The notes beneath the pieces are model-generated. The model searched no databases and was not told the origin of the DNA. It saw only the letters and a program-made list of their open reading frames with translations. A program made the translations under genes and the position numbers. Positions 1-8,795 of a stretch of 64,000 nt of DNA are shown here, in pieces (the stretch's first letter is position 1; each line of letters begins with the position of its first letter). This stretch comes from Bradyrhizobium sp. CCGUVB4N (GTDB lineage: Bacteria; Pseudomonadota; Alphaproteobacteria; Rhizobiales; Xanthobacteraceae): the NCBI RefSeq assembly GCF_024199945.1, contig NZ_JANADP010000001.1, positions 8,823,001 to 8,887,000 of the forward strand, given 5' to 3'.

Positions 1-284
1 TAACCGGCCTGCGCCAGGATCGGCGCGACATCGACGAAGCTGTGAATGTCGTAGGGCCAGCCGTGGAGCAAAATCGCCACCGGACCGGTCGCGGGGCCGG
101 CTTCGGCGTAACCGACGTTGAGCACACCGGCATTGATCTGCTTGATCGCGCCGAATGAGGCGTTGGAGGATCGCGGCGCCTCGGTCTCGGCGCGCGCGAG
201 GTCGATCACGCCGAGACCGACGGCAACGGTCCCGGCGGCCACACCGAGGAACTGGCGGCGATGCTGATCGATAATCTGTGTCAT
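1..284 (-). CDS. Alpha/beta hydrolase, Tat-exported, 3' part cut by window edge
   Basis: Only the first ~94 codons are inside the window; the gene runs off the left edge. The start ATG is at 284. The N-terminus carries a twin-arginine signal (HRRQFLG followed by an Ala/Val/Gly-rich hydrophobic stretch), so the product is probably exported folded. The visible mature part ends in the strand plus oxyanion-hole motif LLHGWPY that is typical of alpha/beta hydrolases of the epoxide hydrolase/haloalkane dehalogenase/peroxidase group. The catalytic nucleophile lies beyond the window, so the substrate is unknown. It is 33 bp downstream of ohr on the same strand and is probably cotranscribed with it. 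Confidence 0.8.
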   Translation of the reverse strand, partial: MTQIIDQHRRQFLGVAAGTVAVGLGVIDLARAETEAPRSSNASFGAIKQINAGVLNVGYAEAGPATGPVAILLHGWPYDIHSFVDVAPILAQAG

Positions 285-317
285 GGTCGTGATCCTTGTT
301 GATGGTCGTCGGAATTG

Positions 318-737
318 TCAGAGCAGATCGACAGTGACGTCGATGTTGCCGCGAACGGCCCTGGAATAGGGACAGGTCTGGTGCGCCTCATCGATCAGAT
401 CGCGCGCGACATCGCGATCGAGGCCGGGCAGGCTGACGCCAAGGCGCGCTCTGAGTGCGTAAGCGCCTTCGTCGAGGACGAGATCGATTTCCGCATCGAT
501 CGCGCTTTTGCTTGGAAGCACGATTTTCCGCTTGCGCGCTGCGATCTCCATCGCACCCTCGAAGCAGGCAGACCAGCCGGCGGCGAACAATTGCTCGGGG
601 TTGGTGCCGATGCCGGCGCTGCCTGGCGGCGACAGCCGCACATCGAGACGGCCGTCAGAGCTGCGGGACATGCCGTCCTGACGCCCGCCGGCGGTGCGGG
701 TCCGCGCCGTATAGAGCAGTTTTTCCGTTTGGCTCAT
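318..737 (-). CDS. ohr: Organic hydroperoxide resistance protein (Ohr/OsmC family)
   Basis: 139 residues, the usual Ohr length. Ohr reduces organic and fatty-acid hydroperoxides with a Cys pair recycled by lipoylated proteins. Both cysteines are visible in family context: Cys58 in GWSACFEGA (peroxidatic) and Cys122 in HQTCPYSRA (resolving), with the supporting Glu48 in NPEQLFAAG. The start ATG at 737 begins MSQTEKLLYTA, the normal Ohr N-terminus. It heads a leftward pair with the Tat-exported hydrolase. About 200 bp upstream begins a divergent winged-helix/ATPase regulator; the usual OhrR (MarR family) regulator is not adjacent. Confidence 0.93.
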   Translation of the reverse strand: MSQTEKLLYTARTRTAGGRQDGMSRSSDGRLDVRLSPPGSAGIGTNPEQLFAAGWSACFEGAMEIAARKRKIVLPSKSAIDAEIDLVLDEGAYALRARLGVSLPGLDRDVARDLIDEAHQTCPYSRAVRGNIDVTVDLL

Positions 738-935
738 GATGAAGCCTCCTCGTCGTTACGCAACTGACTATCAGCGTGTTACGCGGGGCGCCCGTTTGGA
801 GTTGTGAGATGTTGTGAGGCTGGCCGGGAACCCGATGGCGAGGCCTGCAAACGCGGCCTGATGCCGCTGCAAGGGTGGCCTTGCCGGATCGCTGCGCGCT
901 CGTTATCCGGTTCTGCAAATGAGCAAGATTTCGTG

Positions 936-3776
936 ATGACCGCGCCGATCGGGCCTGCCGCAATAACACTGTCGTTCGGGCCATTCATCGTGACGCCGCA
1001 TGAGCGGCTGGTGACGCGCGACGGCGTCGCGCTGCCGATGGGCGCCAAGAGTTTCGATACGCTGATCGCGCTGATGTCGCGGCCGAACGAGGTCGTCAGC
1101 AAATGGGACCTGATGGGCCTGGTCTGGCCCGGGATGGCGGTCGAGGAAACCAATCTGCGATTCCATATCGCGGCACTCCGGAAGGCGCTCGGCGACGGCA
1201 AGGACGGCGCCCGCTACATCACGACGCTGTCGGGCCGCGGCTACTGCTTCGTGGCGCCGATCTCGCAAATCGGCGCTCGGGCTGAGCCGCGCCTGGCGCC
1301 GCGCGCGGAATTGCCGCCCGTAAAACTACCTAACCGATTGCAGCGCATGGTCGGACGCGCCGACGCGGTCGCCGCTGTATCGGACAAGCTGATCACCTCC
1401 CGCTTCGTCACGATCGTCGGCCCCGGTGGCGTAGGCAAGACTGCTGTTGCAGTCGCGATCGCGCACGACCTGCTCGCAACATTCGCCGACGCTGCACACT
1501 TCGTTGATCTTGCCGCACTCAGCGATCCCGATCTGGTGATCACCTCGCTGCTGCTGATGCTCGGACTGCCGGCCCAGGCCGACGATCCGATGCCGGCCTT
1601 GCTCGCGCATCTGCGCGACAAGCGCATGTTGCTGGTGCTGGACAATTGCGAGCATGTGATTGCGGCGGCAGCACCGCTCGCAGCCGAGATCTTTCAAGCC
1701 GCGCCGCAGGTCCATATCCTCGCCACCAGCCGAGAGGCGCTGCGCGTCGAGGGCGAGCAGGTCTACCGGCTGGCGCCGCTTGGCGTGCCGCCCGATGAGT
1801 CCGGACTGACGGCCGCGATCGCCCGGACCTATCCCGCGTTCGAACTCTTCCTCGAACGCGCAAAAGCCGGCGGCGCCCAGATCGTGCTCGACGATGCCAA
1901 TGCCGCCATTGCCGCGCGAATCTGCCGCAAGCTCGACGGCATGGCGCTCGCGATCGAGCTCGCAGCCGGCCGGGTCGAAGCCTATGGCCTGGAGCAGACA
2001 GCGATGCTGCTTGACGAGCGCCTTAACCTGCTCTGGCAGGGTCAGCGCACCGCGCCGCCGCGACAGAAGACGCTGCAGGCCACGCTGGACTGGAGCTACG
2101 AACTGCTGTCCGAGCTGGAACGCCTGGTGCTGCGCAGGCTCGCGGTCTTCGCCGGGCATTTCACCATCGACGCCGCGCTCGAGGTCGTGCCTGACGAGCA
2201 GGTCGACCGCTCGCGTCTGTTCGACGCCATCGACAGCCTGGTCGCCAAATCGATGGTTGCGCCGCGGCCGATCGGCGCCATGATGCGCTACCGCCTACTC
2301 GACACCACGCGCGCCTATCTGCTCGCGATCGAGGACGACGGATCGGCCCTCGCAGCCCGCCACGCCGCCTATTACAGGCGATGGCTGCAACAGGCCGGCA
2401 CCAAATGGGCGACGGTACCAAGCGCCGATGAGCGCGCCATCCATTTCTCGGCGCTCCACAACGTACGCGCCGCGCTCGACTGGTGCTTTGGCCCCGCCGG
2501 CGATGTCGGCATCGGCATTGCGCTCGCGGCGGCTGCAGCGCCCATCTTCCTCGCGATGTCCCTGTTGACCGAATGCCGGCGCTGGTCCGAGCGGGCGCTG
2601 GCGGCGATCGATTCCGCCTCGCGCGGCAGCGCAGACGAGATGCATCTGCAGGCCGCGCTCGGATTGACCCTGATGTTCACGCGCGGCGGCAGCGAAGCCG
2701 CGCGCAACGCCCTGACCCGGGCGCTTGCCATCGCGGAAACGCTCGGCGATGCGCCGAACCAGCTGCAATTGCTCGGCCGCATGCACATCTTCCACGAGCG
2801 CATCGGTCAGTTCGAGGCTGCGCTCGACTATGCGCAACAGAGCCTCGTCGTCGCCGAAGCACTGGGCGATCCTGCGTCGCTTGCGCTTGCGCAGTCCCTG
2901 CTCGGCGTCTCGCTGCATCTGGACGGCGCGCATCGCGACGCGCTGAAGATGCTGGAGGCGGCCTGGCGCGGGCCCGGCACGGAGCGGATCAGCACGGTCT
3001 ATGGCTTTGACCATCGCAACCGGGCCGGCATCTCGCTGGCGCGCGAGCTGTGGTTGCAGGGCCGCCCCGAGCAGGCACGGCAGCTGGCGCAACAGACCGT
3101 TGCCGAGGCCGCACAGATGGATCATCCGATCACGCTCTGCATCGCGCTGATCTGGGCTGTCTCGATCGACCTCTGGACCGGTGACCTCGCCGCTGCGGAC
3201 GAGAACATCGACCGCTTCATCGCGCACGCCTATTCGCGCTCGATGGGACCCTATCTCGCGGCCGGCCGAGGCGTCAAAGGCGAGCTCGCGATCCGGCGCG
3301 GCGACGCAGAGAGCGGTGTCGCGACGATCGAGCGCTGCCTGCAGGAACTCCACGAGTCCGGCTACGAGCTGCTCACCACGACGTTCAACATCGCGCTGGT
3401 GCAGGGGCATCTCGCGCTCGGACAAATCGAGAGAAGCGCGCATCTGGTCGACGACGCGATCCGTCTGGTCGAACGGAGCGGAGATCATCTGTACATGCCC
3501 GAGCTGCTGCGCATGAAGGGCAAGGTCCTGCTCTCGCGGCCACAGCCGAACATCGAGGAAGCGGAGGACCTTCTCCAGCAGTCGCTGGAACAGAGCCGCC
3601 GCGCGGGCGCGAAAGCCTGGGAGCTGCGCGCAGCGATTGATCTCGCAATGCTGATCGGCAAGCGCGGGCGGCGCGAGGACGCGAAACTGTTGCTTCAATC
3701 CGCGCTCGAAGGATACGTCGCGGGCTCCGCGACGGCGGACATCCGAGTGGCCAACGAGATTTTGGAGAGCCTGTAG
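936..3776 (+). CDS. Winged-helix transcriptional regulator with NTPase and TPR domains
   Basis: 946 residues from ATG 936; the frame is open back to 804 but homology-like sequence starts at MTAPIGPAAITLSFGPF. Residues ~10-105 are an OmpR/PhoB-type winged helix (VSKWDLMGLVWPG, TTLSGRGYCFV). Residues ~155-420 are a STAND-type NTPase: Walker A GPGGVGKT near residue 161, Walker B LLVLDNCEHV near residue 231, and a winged-helix tail (TLDWSYELLSELERLVLRRLAVF). The C-terminal half (~560-940) is Ala/Leu-rich helical repeat resembling TPR, the likely ligand or partner sensor. There is no receiver domain. It is divergent from ohr, so ohr and the hydrolase are the obvious candidate targets; this is inferred from position. 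Confidence 0.85.
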   Translation: MTAPIGPAAITLSFGPFIVTPHERLVTRDGVALPMGAKSFDTLIALMSRPNEVVSKWDLMGLVWPGMAVEETNLRFHIAALRKALGDGKDGARYITTLSGRGYCFVAPISQIGARAEPRLAPRAELPPVKLPNRLQRMVGRADAVAAVSDKLITSRFVTIVGPGGVGKTAVAVAIAHDLLATFADAAHFVDLAALSDPDLVITSLLLMLGLPAQADDPMPALLAHLRDKRMLLVLDNCEHVIAAAAPLAAEIFQAAPQVHILATSREALRVEGEQVYRLAPLGVPPDESGLTAAIARTYPAFELFLERAKAGGAQIVLDDANAAIAARICRKLDGMALAIELAAGRVEAYGLEQTAMLLDERLNLLWQGQRTAPPRQKTLQATLDWSYELLSELERLVLRRLAVFAGHFTIDAALEVVPDEQVDRSRLFDAIDSLVAKSMVAPRPIGAMMRYRLLDTTRAYLLAIEDDGSALAARHAAYYRRWLQQAGTKWATVPSADERAIHFSALHNVRAALDWCFGPAGDVGIGIALAAAAAPIFLAMSLLTECRRWSERALAAIDSASRGSADEMHLQAALGLTLMFTRGGSEAARNALTRALAIAETLGDAPNQLQLLGRMHIFHERIGQFEAALDYAQQSLVVAEALGDPASLALAQSLLGVSLHLDGAHRDALKMLEAAWRGPGTERISTVYGFDHRNRAGISLARELWLQGRPEQARQLAQQTVAEAAQMDHPITLCIALIWAVSIDLWTGDLAAADENIDRFIAHAYSRSMGPYLAAGRGVKGELAIRRGDAESGVATIERCLQELHESGYELLTTTFNIALVQGHLALGQIERSAHLVDDAIRLVERSGDHLYMPELLRMKGKVLLSRPQPNIEEAEDLLQQSLEQSRRAGAKAWELRAAIDLAMLIGKRGRREDAKLLLQSALEGYVAGSATADIRVANEILESL

Positions 3777-3858
3777 GTCTCTCGTGTCCCGGACGCGCCG
3801 CAGCGTGAAACGCTGCTGCGCAGAGCCGGGACCCAGGAAGCCGCCAACTGAGGCGCCC

Positions 3859-4041
3859 TTACTTTTTGGGTAGTAGCCCCAAGACGAACCATTGAGCCGG
3901 GAAGAGGGGGAAGAATAGCGCTCCGCAGAGGAACCAAACGCGTCTCGACCGGCCTCTCTCTTCCGCGAAATTGGCCGTTACGCGCCCGCACCAAATCATC
4001 AAGGCGACAACAACCAAAGCGAACACTATCGAACCGAGCAT
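3859..4041 (-). CDS. Small two-helix membrane protein, unknown function
   Basis: 60 residues from ATG 4041 (MLGSIVFALVVVALM). Two hydrophobic segments, residues ~2-18 and ~35-57, are separated by a charged loop (NFAEERGRSRR), so both ends probably lie on the same side of the inner membrane. It ends in KK. The frame stays open upstream but that part is not protein-like. No family recognised. It lies convergent to the winged-helix regulator and downstream of a response regulator on the same strand. Confidence 0.5.
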   Translation of the reverse strand: MLGSIVFALVVVALMIWCGRVTANFAEERGRSRRVWFLCGALFFPLFPAQWFVLGLLPKK

Positions 4042-4130
4042 CGCGGGCTCCTGCGGATGGGTTCTCCCAGAGGATATAGGATTTACTTCCCCGCCAGCCA
4101 GGGACATTCGCGAACTAAAGAGTAAGCGCC

Positions 4131-4811
4131 CTACCCCGTCGGCGTACCCTGCCTCCACTGGCCGCCGGCGATCTTTGCCGCGGCGATCACGGCCTGGGTC
4201 CGGCTCTCGACGCCTAGCTTCTGCAGGATGGCCGAGACGTGCGCCTTGATGGTCGCCTCGGAGACGCCGAGCTCGTAGGCGATCTGCTTGTTGAGCAGTC
4301 CTTCGGACAGCATCATCAGCACCCGCACCTGCTGCGGCGTCAGCGTCACCAGGCGATCGCGCAGCTTTGTCATGTCGGGATCGGAAGCGGCCGACAGGTC
4401 GGTGTCGGCGGGAACCCAGACGTCGCCCTCCATGACCTTGAGGATGGCGTCGCGCAGCGTCTCGACGCCGAACCGCTTCGGGATGAAGCCGGAGGCGCCG
4501 AAATCGAGCGAGCGCCGGATCGTGGCGCTGTCGTCGGAGGCCGAGACGATCACCACCGGGATCGCCGGGTATTGCGCGCGCAGATAGATCAGGCCGGAGA
4601 AGCCGGAGATGCCGGGCATCGAGAGGTCGAGCAGGACCAGGTCGACGTCGGAGGTCTGTTCCAGGAGTTTGGTCAGATCCTCGAACGACCCGGCCTCGTC
4701 GATCTTCGCCGTGGAGAGGACGCCCGCCACCGCCTGCCGCAGCGCATCGCGGAACAGCGGATGGTCATCGGCAATGACGAGATGGGTGGAGGGAGCGCTC
4801 ATCGATCTCAT
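4131..4811 (-). CDS. LuxR/NarL-type response regulator
   Basis: 226 residues from ATG 4811 (an ATG at 4802 is an alternative). Receiver domain at residues ~10-125: acidic pair in IADDHPLF, phospho-acceptor Asp62 in LLDLSMPG, and a Thr/Ser-then-Lys switch region (VIVSASD, GFIPKRF). The C-terminal LuxR helix-turn-helix is LTPQQVRVLMMLSEGLLNKQ through VSEATIKAHVSAILQKLGV. It should bind DNA when phosphorylated by a histidine kinase. No kinase is adjacent, so it is an orphan within this window. Its promoter region is shared divergently with the MFS gene at 5109, a possible target. Confidence 0.9.
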   Translation of the reverse strand: MRSMSAPSTHLVIADDHPLFRDALRQAVAGVLSTAKIDEAGSFEDLTKLLEQTSDVDLVLLDLSMPGISGFSGLIYLRAQYPAIPVVIVSASDDSATIRRSLDFGASGFIPKRFGVETLRDAILKVMEGDVWVPADTDLSAASDPDMTKLRDRLVTLTPQQVRVLMMLSEGLLNKQIAYELGVSEATIKAHVSAILQKLGVESRTQAVIAAAKIAGGQWRQGTPTG

Positions 4812-5108
4812 GCTGTCGTTCACGTCAGCGCCAGTAGTCCGGACCGGCGCAATGGTCAATTCTTCCCCGGCCGGCCGTGGCATGCAAGGGCACATTATTC
4901 CTTTGCGGGAAAGGGGTTAATCCGCAAGCCGGGCGCCGCAGCGCGGCACTATAGGTCAGCACCGTCAGTTGCGTGTCAGTGCGCAAGGCCGAAAGTCGTA
5001 TTGGGGCGGGTTTCACGCCGATGTTACCTTGGGGGCAAGACCCAGGTTGATCCGGCATGCCCGGACAGCCGGGACGCGAGGAAACGAATTTCGGGGAGCG
5101 CATTCACG

Positions 5109-6812
5109 ATGTCCACACTAGCTGCAACGTCGGCACGGTCGACCGGCATGACGAAGGACGAGAGGTTCGTCATCCTCGCTTCGTCCCTCGGCACCGTCTT
5201 CGAGTGGTACGACTTCTATCTCTACGGATCGCTGGCCGGCATCATCGGCACGCAGTTCTTCACCATCGCCGGCGCCGACGGCAAGCCGATGTTCGACCAG
5301 GCCACGCGTGACATCTTCGCGCTGCTGGCCTTTGCGGCAGGCTTCCTGGTGCGCCCGTTCGGCGCGATCGTGTTCGGCCGCGTCGGCGACATCGTCGGCC
5401 GCAAATACACCTTCCTCGTCACCATCCTGATCATGGGTCTGTCGACCTTCATTGTCGGCCTGCTGCCGGGTGCCGCCCAGATCGGCATCGCGGCTCCGAT
5501 CATCCTGATCGGCCTGCGCCTGCTGCAGGGCCTCGCGCTCGGCGGTGAATATGGCGGTGCGGCAACCTACGTCGCCGAGCACGCCCCGCAGGGCAAGCGC
5601 GGCTACTACACCTCCTTCATCCAGACCACCGCGACGCTCGGCCTGTTCCTGTCGCTGCTGGTGATCCTGTTCACCCGCTCCGCGACCGGCGAGGCTGCCT
5701 TCGCCGGCGCGCCCGGCTCCTATTGGGGCGGCTGGCGCATTCCGTTCCTGGTGTCGGTTGCGTTGCTCGGCATCTCGGTCTGGATCCGTCTGCGCCTGAA
5801 CGAATCGCCGGTGTTCCAGCGCATGAAGGACGAGGGCAAGGGCTCCAAGGCGCCGCTGACCGAGGCCTTCGCCACCTGGAGCAACGCCAAGATCGTGATC
5901 CTGGCACTGTTCGGCCTGACCATGGGCCAGGCGGTGATCTGGTACACGGGCCAGTTCTACGCGCTGTTCTTCCTGCAATCGATCCTGAAGGTCGACGGCT
6001 ACACCGCCAACCTGCTGATCGCCTGGTCGCTGCTGCTCGGCACCGGCTTCTTCCTGGTGTTCGGCGCGCTGTCCGACCGGATCGGCCGCAAGCCGATCAT
6101 CCTGGCGGGCTGCCTGATCGGCGCACTGACCCTGTTCCCGATCTTCAAGATGATCTCCTCCAACGCCAACCCGGCGCTGGAAAAGGCCTATGAAACGGTC
6201 AAGGTGCAGGTGGTGGCGGATCCCGCAAGCTGCGGCGATCTGTTCAACCCGGTCGGCACCCGCGTCTTCACGGCGCCTTGCGACACGGCACGCGCCTTCC
6301 TCGCCCAATCGTCGGTGAAGTACTCCACCGTTCCGGGACCGGCCGGCGCGGTGAAGATCACGGTCAACGACAAGGAAGTGCCCTACACCGATGCCAAAAC
6401 ATCGAACCCCGCGATCACCGCGGCGGTACAGGCGGCGGGCTATCCGAAGGTAGGGGACGCGGGCATCATCAAGATGGCGCACCCCTTCGACATCTTCCGT
6501 CCGCAGGTGTCGGCCGTCATCGGGCTGCTGTTCATCCTCGTGATCTACGTCACCATGGTGTACGGCCCGATCGCGGCCATGCTGGTCGAACTGTTCCCGA
6601 CCCGCATCCGCTACACCTCTATGTCGCTGCCCTATCACATCGGCAACGGCTGGTTCGGCGGCCTGCTGCCGGCGACCGCCTTCGCTATCACCGCCTCGAC
6701 CGGCGATATCTACTCCGGCCTGTGGTATCCGGTGGTCTTCGCGTTGATCACGGCCGTGGTCGGCTTCCTCTTCGTCCCCGAGACGAAGGACGTCGACATC
6801 ACCAAGATGTAA
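5109..6812 (+). CDS. MFS transporter, metabolite:H+ symporter type, with a large loop insert
   Basis: 567 residues from ATG 5109, preceded by GGGGAG. The N-terminus (SLGTVFEWYDFYLYGSL) and the motif GRVGDIVGRK are signatures of the metabolite:H+ symporter family (ShiA/ProP/KgtP type), which take up organic acids, shikimate or betaines with protons. The usual length is ~430-450 residues. The excess is a hydrophilic block at residues ~360-455 containing two cysteines (PASCGDLF, FTAPCDTAR), inserted after the eighth or so membrane helix and before the helix starting RPQVSAVIGLLFILV. The substrate cannot be told. A strong terminator follows. Confidence 0.88.
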   Translation: MSTLAATSARSTGMTKDERFVILASSLGTVFEWYDFYLYGSLAGIIGTQFFTIAGADGKPMFDQATRDIFALLAFAAGFLVRPFGAIVFGRVGDIVGRKYTFLVTILIMGLSTFIVGLLPGAAQIGIAAPIILIGLRLLQGLALGGEYGGAATYVAEHAPQGKRGYYTSFIQTTATLGLFLSLLVILFTRSATGEAAFAGAPGSYWGGWRIPFLVSVALLGISVWIRLRLNESPVFQRMKDEGKGSKAPLTEAFATWSNAKIVILALFGLTMGQAVIWYTGQFYALFFLQSILKVDGYTANLLIAWSLLLGTGFFLVFGALSDRIGRKPIILAGCLIGALTLFPIFKMISSNANPALEKAYETVKVQVVADPASCGDLFNPVGTRVFTAPCDTARAFLAQSSVKYSTVPGPAGAVKITVNDKEVPYTDAKTSNPAITAAVQAAGYPKVGDAGIIKMAHPFDIFRPQVSAVIGLLFILVIYVTMVYGPIAAMLVELFPTRIRYTSMSLPYHIGNGWFGGLLPATAFAITASTGDIYSGLWYPVVFALITAVVGFLFVPETKDVDITKM

Positions 6813-6837
6813 GTCGCTACGCAGACACTGACAAAAC

Positions 6838-6873
6838 AACCGGCCGCGGAGCGATCCGCGGCCGGTTTGCTTT
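6838..6873. terminator. Bidirectional rho-independent terminator
   Basis: A perfect 13-bp stem (AACCGGCCGCGGA / TCCGCGGCCGGTT) with a GCGA tetraloop at 6851-6854, followed by TGCTTTT on the plus strand and GTTTTG on the minus strand. It sits between the convergent MFS and yjbQ stop codons and should end both transcripts. Confidence 0.85.
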
Positions 6874-6883
6874 TCTGGCAGCG

Positions 6884-7357
6884 CTACTTGTTGCTGCCGA
6901 TGAACTGAAGCACGATTTCGCGCCGGTGCGGACGTGCGCGATGCTCGACCAGATAGATCCCCTGCCAGGTGCCGAGCGCGAGCCTGCCACCCAGCACCGG
7001 CACGTGCAGCGATGTCTGCGTCAGCATCGTCTTGACGTGCGCGGGCATGTCGTCAGGCCCTTCGGTATCATGTGTCCACGGCACGTTATCCGGCGCCAGC
7101 CGTGACAGCGCGGTGGTGAGATCGGCGAGCACGGAAGGGTCGGCGCTCTCCTGAATCGTCAGCGACGCCGAGGTGTGACGGATGAACAGCGTCAACGCGC
7201 CCTCGCCTGCGCGGGCCTCGTTGATGAACTTCGCCACCTCGCTGGTGAAATCTGTGAAGCCGCGGCCGGGCGTCTGCACGGTGAGCAGCGAGGACACGAT
7301 CGCGGTGGCCTGCACGGTCGATGGCGCCGAGCGTGTGACGGATTTGGCGGATGTCAT
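6884..7357 (-). CDS. yjbQ: YjbQ family protein (UPF0047)
   Basis: 157 residues from ATG 7357. The family signature is clear: FIRHTSASLTIQESADPSV, then TEGPDDMPAHVKTML and GTWQGIYLVEHRARPHRREI. E. coli YjbQ has weak thiamine-phosphate synthase activity and the fold is a compact beta-barrel trimer; its physiological role is not settled. The conserved His, Glu and Asp residues of the active-site cleft are all present. It is a single gene, ended by the shared terminator. Confidence 0.92.
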   Translation of the reverse strand: MTSAKSVTRSAPSTVQATAIVSSLLTVQTPGRGFTDFTSEVAKFINEARAGEGALTLFIRHTSASLTIQESADPSVLADLTTALSRLAPDNVPWTHDTEGPDDMPAHVKTMLTQTSLHVPVLGGRLALGTWQGIYLVEHRARPHRREIVLQFIGSNK

Positions 7358-7406
7358 CAAACGTCTCTCAACTCGAACGCTGCCGTAGGGTGGGCATGTG
7401 GATAGA

Positions 7407-7925
7407 TCAAATCTTCCCCGACACGTCCCTCTGCACGCGGTTGGCCATGTCGATCAGCCGGCGCCACGCTTTTTCCAGGAACGACATCGCCCGATCGAGA
7501 TCCTGGTCGCTGGGCAGCGGGATCTCGAGCTTGCGATCCCCCTCCGCGACCTTGGGCTCGCCCTTCTTCAGGGAATCCGATTTCGGCAAGGCCTCGTCGA
7601 TCTTGCCGGAAACGGTCGGACCGGCGGCGATCTGCCCCTTCAGCTTCTCCACCTCGGCCTGGAGGCGGCCGATCTCGGCATCGAGCGCGGAGCGCTCGTC
7701 AGGCACGGCGTAGCAGGCCCAGCCGGCGCCATTCTTGGTGCAGGTCGAGACCGTGCCGGTGCGGGTGTCAAGCCGCAAGACGCCCTCGGGAATCGGGGTC
7801 ATGCTGTAGCGGCCGTTTTCCCCGTCGGGTGCCGATTGCGCGGCAACCAGGCCGCTACTGACCGTCATCACGGCAACGATCGCCGCAGCACACCATGATG
7901 TTGTGGATGATTTCGCCGGTCTCAT
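7407..7925 (-). CDS. Exported coiled-coil protein, unknown function
   Basis: 172 residues from ATG 7925 (MRPAKSSTT). Residues ~1-30 form a signal peptide ending near VAAQSAPDG. The middle contains two cysteines (TVSTCTKNGAGWACY), probably a periplasmic disulphide, then a heptad-rich helix (LDAEIGRLQAEVEKLKGQ), then a charged region and an amphipathic C-terminal helix (LDRAMSFLEKAWRRLIDMA). No function is recognised; I infer a periplasmic structural protein. Downstream is yjbQ. Confidence 0.7.
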   Translation of the reverse strand: MRPAKSSTTSWCAAAIVAVMTVSSGLVAAQSAPDGENGRYSMTPIPEGVLRLDTRTGTVSTCTKNGAGWACYAVPDERSALDAEIGRLQAEVEKLKGQIAAGPTVSGKIDEALPKSDSLKKGEPKVAEGDRKLEIPLPSDQDLDRAMSFLEKAWRRLIDMANRVQRDVSGKI

Positions 7926-8308
7926 CGCGCTCTCCGCCACGCCGCGCAGGTGGCACATCCCGAAATTCTACACCCCGGCGGGCGACGGCGCACCGCCCGC
8001 GCGTTCGAATCCGCCGCCAAAACCGCATCCGCGGAATCAACGATGGCGGCACCTCCTTTGATCCCGAAGCCACGGCGAAATGTCGGTCCTGTCGGCAGAT
8101 CGCGCGGAGAGCTGCTGCGGTGCGGCGTCACGCTGTGTGCAGCGCTGGCGCAAAAGCCAATATCACCAATCAAATCAGATACATAAACGAACACGACGCG
8201 ATCGTGACTTGGCTTGACTTGATTATGAGCGGTCAGTATGGTCCGCGCGGCTTTTGAGGGTGGCGGGCGTAATTTCCATTCAACCGCGGCGTTTCTGGTC
8301 TTCGTGGC
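7926..8308. other. 383-bp intergenic region upstream of the ATP synthase F0 operon
   Basis: Between the start of the exported coiled-coil protein and atpI. Several frames stay open here but none has recognisable protein character. The right end holds the F0 operon promoter and a leader of about 60 nt. No tRNA or other structured RNA was found. Confidence 0.5.
8214..8242 (+). promoter_or_regulatory. Candidate sigma-70-type promoter of the F0 operon
   Basis: A TTGACT -35 box at 8214-8219 and a TATGGT -10 box at 8237-8242, separated by exactly 17 bp. Transcription would start near 8249, about 60 nt before the atpI start at 8309. It is the best promoter match in the window. Confidence 0.65.
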
Positions 8309-8683
8309 ATGGCTCAAGACACGGGACACGGCGAGAATGGAGATCGCGATAGATCGCCCGAGGAAGCTGCGCTTTCCGAACGGCTCGGAAGTCTTGATAA
8401 GCGGTTGTCCGAATTTCGCGACCGCAAGATCAAGACCGAGCAACCCGCAGGTGACGGTGGAGACGGAGCGGCCAGAGCCTCGGCGATGGCGCTTGGTTTT
8501 CGGTTATCCTCCGAGTTGGTCGCCGGTGTCGCTGTCGGAGCGGGGATTGGCTGGGGGTTCGACCGCTTGCTGTCGACGTCGCCTTTCGGATTTATCGTGT
8601 TCCTGCTGCTGGGCTTCGTGGCCGGCGTGGTGAATGTGGTGAGATCGGCGGGCGCGGGTCAGAACAGGCGCGGTGGTTCTTAA
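8309..8683 (+). CDS. atpI: ATP synthase accessory protein AtpI
   Basis: 124 residues. A hydrophilic N-terminal half (residues 1-58) is followed by two membrane helices: LSSELVAGVAVGAGIGWGFD and FGFIVFLLLGFVAGVVNVV. This is the alphaproteobacterial AtpI pattern. AtpI helps assemble the c-ring. It is the first gene of the F0 operon, directly after the promoter and 113 bp ahead of atpB. Confidence 0.9.
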   Translation: MAQDTGHGENGDRDRSPEEAALSERLGSLDKRLSEFRDRKIKTEQPAGDGGDGAARASAMALGFRLSSELVAGVAVGAGIGWGFDRLLSTSPFGFIVFLLLGFVAGVVNVVRSAGAGQNRRGGS

Positions 8684-8795
8684 GGCCGATCCGGACAGGA
8701 GAGGAATTTTCGCACCGGCTCCGCCGGTGCGGGCCGGCCCGGCCGGCAGACCGAGACACGCCGGCTAGCCCGGCAGACCAAGAGATGCCGCGCCG

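Noticed and set aside
4239..5108. N-terminal extension of the MFS gene by ~290 codons
   Set aside because: It is antisense to the response regulator gene and not protein-like; ATG 5109 with GGGGAG gives the correct family N-terminus.
5118..6839. Long leftward open frame antisense to the MFS transporter
   Set aside because: Asp/Glu/Arg/Gln-rich translation without hydrophobic core or known motifs; a by-product of the high-GC third-position bias of the MFS gene on the other strand.
7990..8030. tRNA-like GTTCGAATCC sequence
   Set aside because: Flanking bases do not form a T-stem, and no matching acceptor or anticodon arms are found nearby.
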